A DNA stretch of 64,000 nucleotides from assembly GCA_028690445.1 (NCBI GenBank), contig JAQVBE010000011.1:28143-92142 (forward strand), in the 5' to 3' direction. Under the pieces are notes generated by a model that worked only from the letters and a program-made list of their open reading frames with translations, did no database searches and had not been told where the DNA came from. This DNA comes from Aliarcobacter sp. GTDB taxonomy: Bacteria > Campylobacterota > Campylobacteria > Campylobacterales > Arcobacteraceae. The stretch's first letter is position 1. Every line of letters begins with the position of its first letter. Both the position numbers and the translations under genes were made by a program. This document shows positions 1-11,000 of this stretch, piece by piece.

Positions 1-117
1 TCTTCATATAATATTAAAACTACTCAAGTAGTACACAAAAAAGCTGAACATAAACCAATAAAAAAAGAGACTAAAATAGTTTCAAATAAATCTGATAGTG
101 AGTGGGAAAGTTTTTAA
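1..117 (+). CDS. C-terminal fragment of a methyl-accepting chemotaxis protein (gene starts before the window)
   Basis: Frame 1 reads ...KKETKIVSNKSDSEWESF*, ending in the same EWESF tail as the MCP at 27064-29070. Confidence 0.65.
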   Translation, partial: SSYNIKTTQVVHKKAEHKPIKKETKIVSNKSDSEWESF

Positions 118-181
118 AAGTCTGAAATAAATTTCAGACTTTTAAAATAGGTATTATAAATTTTGAGAAGGTTTTAGAAGA

Positions 182-1789
182 ATGAAAAGAATATTAATAA
201 TTGATAATTCAATAGTAATAAGAAGTGTTATTAGAAATTTATTTGTAGATAATCAAAGATTAATAATTTTTGAAGCTAGCTCTATGGAAGAAACAGAAAA
301 ACTAATAAAAGAGAATGATTTTTTCGTAGTTATTTCTAACTTATTTTTAAATGATAGTCCTAATTCTCAGATTTTAGAATTATTAGAAAAAGAAAATATT
401 CCAACTATCATTTTTAGTTCAACTTTAGAAAAAGAGCTTTTATACAAGTACTCAAATATTCTTGATTATGTTTTAAAAGATTCTAATGGGTTTAGATATA
501 TTTATAATTTGGTTTCTGCAATGAAATTTTGTTGTAATGAAAGTGTTCTAATAGTTGAAGATTCAAATACAGTTTCTAATCAAATTAAACAAATTTTAGA
601 AAAACTCTTATTAAAAGTAACCATTATTGAAGATGGAGTAAAAGCCCTTGAAATATTAAACCAAGAAAAAAAATTTTCATTGATTATAAGTGATTATGAA
701 ATGCCAAATTTAGATGGTTTAGAACTTACTCGAAGAATAAGAGCTTTGAATTCTTACAAAAATTCCCCTATTATCATAATTACTAAAAGTAATGAAAATG
801 AATTAAAAACAAAATTCTATAAATATGGTGCAAATGATATTATTTTAAAACCTATTTTACAAGAAGAGCTAATTTCAAAGGTTATAAATATATTTTTGAA
901 TTTAAAACAAATTCAAGAGATAAAAGCTTTTAATAATTTGATTGATAAAAATATAATTACTTCTAGCACAAATATAAAAGGAAATATAATATCTGTTTCT
1001 GAAGCTTTTTGTAAAATATCTGGATATACAAAAGAAGAATTATTAGGAAAAAAACACAATATTCTAAAACATCCTGATATGAGTGATTCCATATATAAAG
1101 AGTTATGGGAAACTATTAGTAAAGGAAAAGTTTGGAAAGGTGAATTAAAAAATCTTAAAAAAGATAGAGATTATTATTGGGTTAAGGCAATAATTGAACC
1201 AAACTTTTCAAAAGAAGGAAAAATTATTGGTTATAGGGCAATCAGATATGATATTACCGATAAAAAATTAATTGAAATTATAAGTATTACAGATGGACTT
1301 ACAAATATCTATAACAGAAGATATTTTGATGAAATTTTTCCTAAAATCATAAATAATGCAAAAAGGAAAAATGAATTAGTATCATTTTTATTTATGGATA
1401 TTGACCATTTTAAACAATATAACGATAATTATGGACATCAAAAAGGCGATGATGTTTTAGTAAAATTTGCAACTTGTTTAAAAGAAAGTTTACATCGTTC
1501 TTCTGATTTTGCTTTTAGATTGGGTGGAGAAGAATTTGCTATTGTCTATCAAACGGATACAAAAGAAAAAGCTATTGAATTTGCAAATAATATAAAAAAC
1601 AATATAGAAAATTTAAAAATCATTCATGAGTTTAATAGTGCAAGTCCCTATATAACAGCGTCTATGGGATTAATATGTAAAAATGCAGATGATATTATTG
1701 TTGATGAAGTTTATAAAGAGGTAGATAACTTATTATATGAAGCAAAAAGAAGTGGTAGAAATCAAATAAAAGTTAATGAATTAACATGA
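182..1789 (+). CDS. Response regulator diguanylate cyclase (REC-REC-PAS-GGDEF)
   Basis: Two REC-like domains, PAS, and a GGEEF motif with an RSSD I-site five residues upstream. Confidence 0.9.
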   Translation: MKRILIIDNSIVIRSVIRNLFVDNQRLIIFEASSMEETEKLIKENDFFVVISNLFLNDSPNSQILELLEKENIPTIIFSSTLEKELLYKYSNILDYVLKDSNGFRYIYNLVSAMKFCCNESVLIVEDSNTVSNQIKQILEKLLLKVTIIEDGVKALEILNQEKKFSLIISDYEMPNLDGLELTRRIRALNSYKNSPIIIITKSNENELKTKFYKYGANDIILKPILQEELISKVINIFLNLKQIQEIKAFNNLIDKNIITSSTNIKGNIISVSEAFCKISGYTKEELLGKKHNILKHPDMSDSIYKELWETISKGKVWKGELKNLKKDRDYYWVKAIIEPNFSKEGKIIGYRAIRYDITDKKLIEIISITDGLTNIYNRRYFDEIFPKIINNAKRKNELVSFLFMDIDHFKQYNDNYGHQKGDDVLVKFATCLKESLHRSSDFAFRLGGEEFAIVYQTDTKEKAIEFANNIKNNIENLKIIHEFNSASPYITASMGLICKNADDIIVDEVYKEVDNLLYEAKRSGRNQIKVNELT

Positions 1790-2397
1790 CTTGCAAAAAT
1801 AGAGTAAAACCAAAACTTTTAAGAGATATAAAAACAGAAGCACTTTTAGTATTTATAAGAACAACATTAGAACAATCTTTTCAGCAAATAGATAATTTTG
1901 GTTATAGCTTTGAATTAGGTAATGATGAAGATAAAGAATTAGTTTATTCTTCTTTAAAAAAATTACTAGAACACCTTCAAGATACCGTAATAAACTCAAC
2001 TTATTTAAGAAGTTTAATAGAAAATGCCCATAAAAATGCGACTTTAAAATTACTTGCAAAAAAAGAAGAACCTTTGATGATTTATTATGATACTTTAGTA
2101 AAAACAATTGAAGTATGTTTGCCAAATGGGAGTTTTTGGATACCTGAATTAGTTGTTATTTCACTTTTAAGTGAATGGATAATTGAAGAAGAGAAAACTG
2201 CTTATTTTTATCCGTATTTAAAAGATATAAATTATTTAGATTTAATAAATAGATATGATAATAGTAAAAAAGATTTAAATAATGAAAAAAAAGATATTAT
2301 GATGGATATGTATAAACTTTCTTCAAAATTAATAGAGAAATTAAAAAAAGTTGAGTATAAAATAAATACTTCTAGAAAGAAATCTAAGAGAAAATAA
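1786..2397 (+). CDS. Hypothetical protein, 4-bp overlap with the diguanylate cyclase gene
   Basis: 203-aa ORF with ATGA stop/start overlap; no recognised domain. Confidence 0.7.
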   Translation: MTCKNRVKPKLLRDIKTEALLVFIRTTLEQSFQQIDNFGYSFELGNDEDKELVYSSLKKLLEHLQDTVINSTYLRSLIENAHKNATLKLLAKKEEPLMIYYDTLVKTIEVCLPNGSFWIPELVVISLLSEWIIEEEKTAYFYPYLKDINYLDLINRYDNSKKDLNNEKKDIMMDMYKLSSKLIEKLKKVEYKINTSRKKSKRK

Positions 2398-2470
2398 TTC
2401 CATAAATAATGTAAACTTTTATTCAAATAATAATATACTAAAGTTTAAAAATAATTATAAAGTACAATAA

Positions 2471-4930
2471 ATGGTATCTATAAACTTTACAAGTAAATAT
2501 ATATTAGCCTTATTGATTCTAGGGTTTTTATCAATATTTACATATATAAATATTAATACAATAATAAATTTACAAACTAATGATAGTAAAACTATTAACT
2601 TAAGTGGTAAACAAAGAATGTTAAGCCAAAGAATTTATAATTCTATAATAACTTCAAATTTAGAAGTTTTTAAAGAGAGTATTAATAATATGCATTCTTC
2701 TCATAATTATTTAATTTCTCTTCCTATGAGTAAAGAAGTTAATAATTATTATTTTAATTCTCCTATTCAATTAAATAAAAAAGTTAATGAGTATTTAGAA
2801 AAATTACAATTATTGCAAAATTTCAAAGATAATAGCAGTGATTATTTACTTAAAGAATCTGAAAGTTTATTAATGCATTTTGATAAAATTACATCACTTT
2901 ATCAAATAGAATCAGAAAATAAAATCAAAGAACTAAAAGAAGTTGAATTTTATATTTTACTTATGTCTTTATTTACACTTTTAATTATTGGGTTTTTTAT
3001 TTTTAGACCTGCGAATAGGAAGTTTATACAAAGTAATAATGAAATACTTAATGAAAAAAACTATTCTAATACCATAATTGAATCTAATACAAACGCAATT
3101 ATCGCTGTAGAAAAAAATTTAAATGTAAAAACTTTTAATAAAGCTGCTGAAATAATGTTTGGATATTCAAAAGAAGAAATGATAGGCAAAAATTCTTTAC
3201 TAAAAATTGTACCTAATATATATCAGAATGCACATGAAAATGGGATAAAAAAATATTTCACTACAAGTATTTTTAAACATAAAGGAATGAATCTAGAGTT
3301 TGAGGCAATAAAAAAAAGTGGTGAGCTATTTCCTATTAGAATTTCATTTGGGAAAAACATAAATGAAGGTGAAAATGAAAAATTAGTTATTGCAAATATT
3401 CAAGATATTACTATAGAAAAAGAAAAAGAAAAACTACTTATGGCAAATGAAAAAATATATAAAGATTTATTTGAATTAAATAAATTAATTATTATATTAG
3501 TAAATCCTACAAATGGAAATATTGTAAATGTAAATAATAGTGCAATCGATTTTTATGGATATACCTTAAGTGAATTTTTATCATTAAATCTAGTAGATAT
3601 TAATATTATTCCTATAAATGAAATTGAAGAAAAAATGAATTTTGCACGAGAAAATGAGCAATCTTTTTTTGAGTTTGTACATAAACTCAAAAATAATGAA
3701 CAAAAATATGTAAGAGTAAGTTCATCACCAACATTTTATAAAGATGAAATAGTTTTATATGTAACAATAACAGATATAACCGATGAATTAAAAGCAAAAG
3801 ATAGACTAGTATCCTTAGAAAAAGAGTTTAATAATTTTTTTGAAATATCAATAAATTTACATTTAATTACTACCTCAACCGGACTTATTCTTCAAATAAA
3901 TAATGCTTGTAAAAATATTCTAGGATATGATAAAGAAGAACTTGTTAATAAATCTTTCTTAAGTTTTATTCATCCAGATGATATTGAGAAAACAATTAAT
4001 GAAATGAAAAAGCTAGAAAATTATGAAGCAGTACATTTATTTGAAAATAGATACCAACATAAAAATGGAACATATGTCACTTTAGTATGGTCTGCAAATA
4101 TTGATATTGATAATAGATTGATTTATTCTTCAGCTCAAGATATTTCGTCCATAAAGTTAATTGAATTAGAGCAAGAAAGACAAGAAAAAATAATACAAAA
4201 ACAATCTAAAATGGCTTCGATGGGAGAAATGCTTGAGAATATTGCTCATCAATGGAGACAGCCTCTTTCAATTATTTCTACTGCATCTTCTGGACTAAAA
4301 TTAAAAAAGGCAATGAATATATTGGAAGAGGATGATATTGAATTTACTATGAATTGTATTAATAACTCTGTTCAACATTTATCTCAAACAATTAATGACT
4401 TTAGAGACTTCTTTCATAATGAAAAGAATAAAAATGAATTTAAAATTAATAATACATTTGAAAAGACTTTTAACCTAATATCTTCAGAATTTAAAAATAA
4501 AAATATAGTTATAGAACAAAATATACAAGATATTTCTATATTTTCATATGAGAATGAATTAATTCAAGTACTAATAAATATTTTAAATAATGCGAAAGAT
4601 GAATTAATAAAAAAAGACCCAAAAGAAATAAAACTCATAATAATAGATACTCTTTTAAAGGACAATATTTTGGAGATATATATAAAAGATAATGCAGGAG
4701 GAATTCCAGTAGATATCATAGATAATATATTTGAATCTCACTTTACAACAAAAGAAAGTACAAATGGAACTGGAATAGGATTATATATGTCAAAAATGAT
4801 CGTTGAGGAGCATTTATATGGAACTATTGAAGCAGAAAGTATGAGTTTTAATTATAAAGACAACTCTTATTATGGAGCTCAGTTTAAGATTTCTTTACCA
4901 TTATTACATAAAAATAAAGGAGATGAGTAA
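2471..4930 (+). CDS. PAS-domain sensor histidine kinase with PilJ/NarX-like N-terminal sensor
   Basis: N-terminal LSGKQRMLSQRI motif, TM segments, multiple PAS domains, HQWRQPL H-box and HATPase motifs. Confidence 0.9.
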   Translation: MVSINFTSKYILALLILGFLSIFTYININTIINLQTNDSKTINLSGKQRMLSQRIYNSIITSNLEVFKESINNMHSSHNYLISLPMSKEVNNYYFNSPIQLNKKVNEYLEKLQLLQNFKDNSSDYLLKESESLLMHFDKITSLYQIESENKIKELKEVEFYILLMSLFTLLIIGFFIFRPANRKFIQSNNEILNEKNYSNTIIESNTNAIIAVEKNLNVKTFNKAAEIMFGYSKEEMIGKNSLLKIVPNIYQNAHENGIKKYFTTSIFKHKGMNLEFEAIKKSGELFPIRISFGKNINEGENEKLVIANIQDITIEKEKEKLLMANEKIYKDLFELNKLIIILVNPTNGNIVNVNNSAIDFYGYTLSEFLSLNLVDINIIPINEIEEKMNFARENEQSFFEFVHKLKNNEQKYVRVSSSPTFYKDEIVLYVTITDITDELKAKDRLVSLEKEFNNFFEISINLHLITTSTGLILQINNACKNILGYDKEELVNKSFLSFIHPDDIEKTINEMKKLENYEAVHLFENRYQHKNGTYVTLVWSANIDIDNRLIYSSAQDISSIKLIELEQERQEKIIQKQSKMASMGEMLENIAHQWRQPLSIISTASSGLKLKKAMNILEEDDIEFTMNCINNSVQHLSQTINDFRDFFHNEKNKNEFKINNTFEKTFNLISSEFKNKNIVIEQNIQDISIFSYENELIQVLINILNNAKDELIKKDPKEIKLIIIDTLLKDNILEIYIKDNAGGIPVDIIDNIFESHFTTKESTNGTGIGLYMSKMIVEEHLYGTIEAESMSFNYKDNSYYGAQFKISLPLLHKNKGDE

Positions 4931-5361
4931 TGAATTCTATGATATGGAATGATAAAACAATGAGTTTAGGAATACCTTTTATAGATGAACAACATAAAGA
5001 ATTATTAAATATTATTAATCAATTAAGCACTTCAATTTATAGCAATACGCAAAAGAAAGATATTTTTATAATAATTAATAAACTAATAGATTATGCAAAT
5101 TTTCATTTTACTTGTGAAGAAGAACTATTTAATAATCTTAAATATAATAAGAAAGATGAACATAAAAATGAACATAGAGAATTTCTAAATAAATTCACAA
5201 AATATCATAATCAGATTTCAAATAGTGAATATTTAAACCAAGCAGAAATTATAATTTCACAAGAAACACTTATATATCTTGTAGATTGGTTTTTACATCA
5301 TATAGCAGGAACGGATAGGATATATGCTGAGATATTTATAGGTAAAGAGCCTGTAAAATAA
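4930..5361 (+). CDS. Bacteriohemerythrin
   Basis: IDEQHKELL, HFTCEEELF, HKNEHREF, HHIAGTDR iron-ligand motifs. Confidence 0.9.
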   Translation: MNSMIWNDKTMSLGIPFIDEQHKELLNIINQLSTSIYSNTQKKDIFIIINKLIDYANFHFTCEEELFNNLKYNKKDEHKNEHREFLNKFTKYHNQISNSEYLNQAEIIISQETLIYLVDWFLHHIAGTDRIYAEIFIGKEPVK

Positions 5362-5452
5362 ACTGTATAAAACCCGTTGCCCTTTTAATTCTTCTTTATT
5401 TAATATATGTTTGTAAATCCTTAAATAAAAGGACAATTTTATAGGCTCACCT

Positions 5453-5836
5453 TTATATCTCTAACTCAAAAAAGCTCTCTTCAACTTTTTCGTATTTTGA
5501 AACTGAACAAGTGATTTTTTTTGCATTTTCATAGTCTTTAAACTCTTCTATAAATAACTTTTGTAATTTTTCAATTTCAACTGCTCTAAAAATAAAATAA
5601 CCTAAAACTTCTGTTCCTCTTGAACCTGTTTTTTCTATTCCAAAACTATCAAATTTCCAGTCAATTCCCCTTGAAAAGAAAAAAACTTCTGATAATCTTT
5701 TTTCTAATTCATCTCTTACACCATTATTATATGCTTTTAAATGTATGAAAAAAGCTACATTTGTATTAAACTGTGATTGTACTAACTTTTCTTGTTCTGG
5801 TGTCATTGGTTTTTCTATAATATTTATATTACTCAT
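5453..5836 (-). CDS. Hypothetical protein (possibly RraB-like)
   Basis: 127-aa ORF with plausible codon usage; family not confidently recognised. Confidence 0.55.
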   Translation of the reverse strand: MSNINIIEKPMTPEQEKLVQSQFNTNVAFFIHLKAYNNGVRDELEKRLSEVFFFSRGIDWKFDSFGIEKTGSRGTEVLGYFIFRAVEIEKLQKLFIEEFKDYENAKKITCSVSKYEKVEESFFELEI

Positions 5837-5949
5837 CTTTAAATGCTTCCTGTTTTTTCGTGTATTATAGTAAACTATCTTAAAATAAAGCTTGTATTAA
5901 TAATTTAAATCTATAATAAAAGTAATATAAAAAAATATTAAAGGCTTTC

Positions 5950-6789
5950 ATGAACAGCAACTCAAATTCAATAATTTGGAAATCTGAATACAATATTCAT
6001 AATTTCAAAATTGACAAAGAACACCAAAAACTTTTTACAATTGCTAGAGAAGCCATGAATATTTCAAAACTAAAAGATGATGATAAGATTAGAATAAGAC
6101 TAAAAGATGTTATCTCAAAACTTTTTGATTATGTGGGAACACATTTTGCTAATGAACAAAAATATATGGCACAAATAGATTATCCAGAACTTAGCTCACA
6201 CAAACTTCTTCATAAAAATATGTTAGATATGCTTACTATTTTGATTTCTGAATTAAATAACTTAAAATTACAAGATATTGAAAAATCTCTTATAGATTTT
6301 ATTGAAGATTATTTTATAAGACATATTGTTTTAGAAGATAAAAAAATCCAACTTTGGAATACTTCCTTATCAGAGTTAAAAAAGAATTTTGGATGGAAAG
6401 ATATTTATAGTATTGAAGATAAAAAAATTGATGCTGAACATAAAAAACTTTTTGATATTGCAGAAGAAGCATTTACAGAAGTTGAACCAGAACAAAGAAC
6501 TGCAAAAATAAAAGAAGTTTTAACAGATTTATATTCATATATGAAATCACATTTTAAACATGAAGAACTATTTATGCAAGAAATGAAGTATCCTTTTCTT
6601 GAAGAACACAAAGCACTACATTTTAATATAATCGAAAAAATAAATACTTTTGTAAAACAACTTCCAACTATGGATGAAAGTCTTTTTGAAAAAGAATTAG
6701 CAAAAATAATAGATATTGCACTTGTTCATCATATAATTCAAGAGGACAGAAAAATAATTTCTTGGTCAAAATCAAATACACAGGCTTAA
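5950..6789 (+). CDS. Tandem (two-domain) hemerythrin protein
   Basis: Two consecutive hemerythrin domains, each with IDxEHxKLF, HFxxE and HxxxxED motifs. Confidence 0.88.
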   Translation: MNSNSNSIIWKSEYNIHNFKIDKEHQKLFTIAREAMNISKLKDDDKIRIRLKDVISKLFDYVGTHFANEQKYMAQIDYPELSSHKLLHKNMLDMLTILISELNNLKLQDIEKSLIDFIEDYFIRHIVLEDKKIQLWNTSLSELKKNFGWKDIYSIEDKKIDAEHKKLFDIAEEAFTEVEPEQRTAKIKEVLTDLYSYMKSHFKHEELFMQEMKYPFLEEHKALHFNIIEKINTFVKQLPTMDESLFEKELAKIIDIALVHHIIQEDRKIISWSKSNTQA

Positions 6790-6852
6790 TTATTAATATT
6801 TTATTAATATAGATGTTATACAATCAATTAATTTATTATCAAGGCTACCAAA

Positions 6853-7995
6853 GTGTCAAAACAATCTAAAATTTTTATTTTAATAACTGCTACATTGATA
6901 TTGTTAAGTGGTTGTGAAAATAAAGTTTCTTCAAATCCACAAATTCAAATTATAGAAGTTGGTGTTATTACACTTCAAGAACAACCAATCCTATTACAAC
7001 AAGACTTAAGTGGGAGAGTGAAAGCAAAATTGGTTTCTCAAGTTAGACCACAAATTAGTGGCATTATTACTAAACAACTTTTTACAGAAGGAAGCTTCGT
7101 AACTCAAGGTGAAATCTTGTATCAAATTGACTCAGCATCTTATCAAGCTAATTTTTTTCAAGCAAAAGCTTCACTTGAAAGTGCAAAAGTAGATGCTAAA
7201 AATGCTAAAACTAAAAGTCAAAGATATGAAGAATTATTAAAATTTGATGGTACCTCGAAACAAGAAGCAGAAGATGCAAAAGCAATTTATCTTCAAGCAG
7301 AAGCTTTGGTTGAAGAAAAAAAAGCAAATCTTGAAAGTGCAAAAATTGATTTAGAAAGAACAAATATTAAAGCCCCTATTTCTGGATATATTAGTATTTC
7401 AAGTGTAACAAAAGGAGCATTAGTAAACACAAATCAAACTGATGCATTAGCTACTATTAGAGATACCTCTAGTGTTTATGTGGATTTAAGTCAATCAAAT
7501 ACTCAACTTTTAGCTTTACGAAAACTTTTAAGCCAAGAAAATATTCAAAAAGGAAATACTGAAGTTACTTTAACATTAAGTGATGGAAGTATTTATGAAC
7601 ATAAAGGTGAACTACAACTTCAAGAAATTGCAGTTGACGAAAGTACAGGTTCCGTAACTCTTCGAGCTTTATTTCCAAATGAAAAAGGTATTTTATTACC
7701 AGGAATGTTTGTAAAAGCAACTGTTCAAGGAGCAATTAATACAAAAGCATTTTTATTGCCTCAACAAGCAGTTTCAAGGGATGCAAAAGCAAATCCTATA
7801 ATTACTCTTTTAAAAGAAGATAATTCAATTATAAAACAAATGATTACTATTGAAAGAGCTATTGGGAACAGATGGCTAGTAAGCGCAGGAATTAATAACA
7901 ATGATAAAATTATTATTGAAGGTTTAAATAAAATCAATGAAAAAAGTAAAGTAAATTCTATTGATGTAAGCAGTAAATATATTGAAAACAAATAA
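6853..7995 (+). CDS. RND efflux periplasmic adaptor (MFP) subunit
   Basis: Lipobox-like LLSGC, VRPQISGIITKQLFTEGSFVTQG hairpin/lipoyl motifs; followed by an AcrB-like gene. Confidence 0.95.
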   Translation: MSKQSKIFILITATLILLSGCENKVSSNPQIQIIEVGVITLQEQPILLQQDLSGRVKAKLVSQVRPQISGIITKQLFTEGSFVTQGEILYQIDSASYQANFFQAKASLESAKVDAKNAKTKSQRYEELLKFDGTSKQEAEDAKAIYLQAEALVEEKKANLESAKIDLERTNIKAPISGYISISSVTKGALVNTNQTDALATIRDTSSVYVDLSQSNTQLLALRKLLSQENIQKGNTEVTLTLSDGSIYEHKGELQLQEIAVDESTGSVTLRALFPNEKGILLPGMFVKATVQGAINTKAFLLPQQAVSRDAKANPIITLLKEDNSIIKQMITIERAIGNRWLVSAGINNNDKIIIEGLNKINEKSKVNSIDVSSKYIENK

Positions 7996-8019
7996 TAAAA
8001 ATAGCCAAAAAGGTTTAAT

Positions 8020-11000
8020 ATGTTAGCAAGATTTTTTGTTTTTAGACCTATATTTGCATGGGTTATCTCTTTGGTAATTATGATTGCTGGAATTGTAAGT
8101 CTATACGTACTTCCAATGGAACAATATCCAGATATTGCACCTCCCCAAATCAATATTTCTACCACTTACACAGGAGCATCTGCGCAAACTGTTGAAAATA
8201 GTGTTACTCAAATTATTGAACAACAACTAACAGGACTTGATGGAATGATTTATTTCTCTTCAAGCAGTAGTTCTTCTGGAAATTCAAGAATAAAAATAAC
8301 CTTCCAACAAGGAACCGATCCAGACATTGCTCAAGTACAAGTACAAAATAAAGTCCAACAGATTCTTTCTCGTTTGCCAGATGATGTTCAAAGACAAGGG
8401 CTAAGAGTTGTTAAATCACAATCAGATTTTTTATTATTAGCTTCATTATATGATGAAACAGAAAAGGCAGAAAAAGCTGATATTGCTGATTATTTAATAA
8501 GTAATCTTCAAGATAGTATTTCAAGACTGGAAGGTGTTGGAGATGTTCAAGTTTTTGGGGGACAATATGCAATGCGTATTTGGCTTGACCCAATAAAATT
8601 AGAATCTTACAAGCTAATGCCTTCAGACATAGAATCAGCAATAAGCGCACAAAACTCTCAAGCATCAGCCGGTAAACTTGGTGGATTACCTGTAATTAAC
8701 AATCAACAATTATCAGTAACGGTTACTACTAGATCAAAATTCAAAACTGTATCAGAATTTGAAAATATTCTTGTAAAACATAATAGTAATGGTTCATTTG
8801 TTAAATTAAAAGATGTAGCAAGGATTGAAATAGGAGCTCAAACATATAGTAATATCACGGCTTTAAATGGTAAACCATCTTCTGGTATTGCAATTCAATT
8901 AGCTTCAGGGGCAAATGCCATAAAAACAGCTAATAGTATAAAAGCACTTTTGAATAAGTATGAGGGGAATCTCCCTGTTGGATATAAAATAGATTATCCA
9001 AGAGATACAACACTTTTTATTCAAGCTTCAATTAATGAAGTAGTTAAAACACTTTTTGAAGCTATTTTATTAGTTGTTTTTGTAATGTATATTTTCTTAA
9101 AAAGCTGGCGAGCAACTTTAATACCTGCTATTGCTGTTCCTGTTGTTTTACTTGGAACTTTTGGTATTTTAAATATTCTTGGTTATTCAATTAATACTCT
9201 TACAATGTTTGGAGTAGTCTTATCCATTGGACTTTTAGTTGATGATGCTATTGTTGTTGTAGAAAATGTTGAACGAAATATGAGAGAAAAAAAACTTCCT
9301 GCAAAAGAAGCAACTATTATTTCTATGCAAGAAATTACAAGTGCTTTAGTTGGAGTGGCTACCGTGCTTTCAGTGGTTTTTTTACCAATGGCATTTTTTA
9401 GTGGTTCAACAGGAGTTATTTATAGACAATTTTCAGTTACAATTATTTCCTCTATGATTTTATCTGTTATTGTAGCTTTAACCTTAACTCCCGCATTGTG
9501 TGCGACTATATTAAAACCCCATGATGAAAATGAAAAACAAAAAGGCTTTACTCACTGGTTTGGAAACAAATTTGATTCTATTACTTCAAGATATAAAAAT
9601 GGTGTTACAAAAGTATTACAAACGCCTATTCGTTGGATGATTATTTATGTTGGTATTATTGGGTTATTAGCTTTTGTTTTTATAAAACTTCCTACTAGCT
9701 TTCTTCCAAAAGAAGACCAGGGTAGTTTAATGATTCAATACACTTTACCAGTAGGTGCAATTACTTCAAGAACTGTTGAAGTTGCAGAAAAAATTAAAGA
9801 TTATTTCTTAAAAGAAGAAGCCCATAATATAAATAGTATTTTTACCATTTCAGGATATAGCAGTAACAGCAGTGGACAAAATATTGGGACAGCTTACATT
9901 TCTCTTAAAAGCTGGGAAGAAAGACCTGATATAAGTAGCCGTTCTGATATTATTGGTCGTAGAGCAGCAGTGATATTTGCAAATCCAACTTCACCTTATT
10001 TTATTCGTGACGCAAAAGTTATTTCTATGAATCCTCCTGTTGTTCAAGGTTTAGGGCAAACAGATGGGTTTGAATTCCAACTTCAAGCAGATGCAATAAC
10101 TTCAAGAATTACTCTTGCAGAGGTAAAAGAAAAGATATTATTAGAAGCAGGACAAAATAATAAAATTAATTCAATTCGGGCAGATGGTTCAGACGAAACT
10201 CCTCAACTAAAAATTGAATATGATACGGAAAAAGCTTTATCTTTGGGTCTTTCTATGAGTGATATTGATTATACCCTTAGTGCTGCTTGGGCTGGTATTT
10301 ATGTAAATGATTTTATTGATAGATCAAGAGTAAAAAGAGTTTATATTCAAGGAGATGCTCCTTTTAGGTCAAAACCTGAAGATTTATATACATGGAAAGT
10401 TAGAAATATAAATGGAACTATGACTTCTTTTTCAGAATTTGCAACCACAAAATGGGAATATGGTCCAGAAGAATTAAGCCGTTATAATGGTTTTGCTTCA
10501 TATCAAATTCAAGGTTCAGCAAACAGTGGAATAAGCTCAGGCTCTGCCATGAATGAGATGGATAAGATTGCAGATAAGCTCTCAAATGGAACAATGCATT
10601 CATGGAGTGGACTTTCATATCAAGAAAGATTATCGACGGGACAATCAGGTTTGCTTTATGCAGTTTCTATATTAATTATCTTTTTATGTTTGGCGGCATT
10701 ATACGAAAGTTGGTCTGTTCCTTTTTCTATTTTAATGGTTGTGCCATTAGGTATCGTAGGAGCCGTTTTAGCTGTTTATTTTAGAGGATTGGATAATGAT
10801 GTATATTTTCAAGTGGCACTTCTTACAACTATTGGACTAGCCGCTAAAAATGCTATATTAATTGTTGAATTTGTGGATACCTCATACAAAAATGGTAAAC
10901 CACTTCTTGAAGCTGCTGTTGAGGGAGCAACTTTGCGATTAAGACCTATTATGATGACTTCTTTAGCATTTATAGCAGGAATCATGCCCCTTGCTTTATC

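Noticed and set aside
5362-5452. TTATTTAA...TTAAATAA inverted repeat between convergent genes
   Set aside because: AT-only arms with a long loop; expected by chance at this base composition.
7761-8165. 134-aa minus-strand ORF spanning the MFP/RND junction
   Set aside because: Antisense to two well-supported efflux genes; amino acid composition typical of a shadow ORF.
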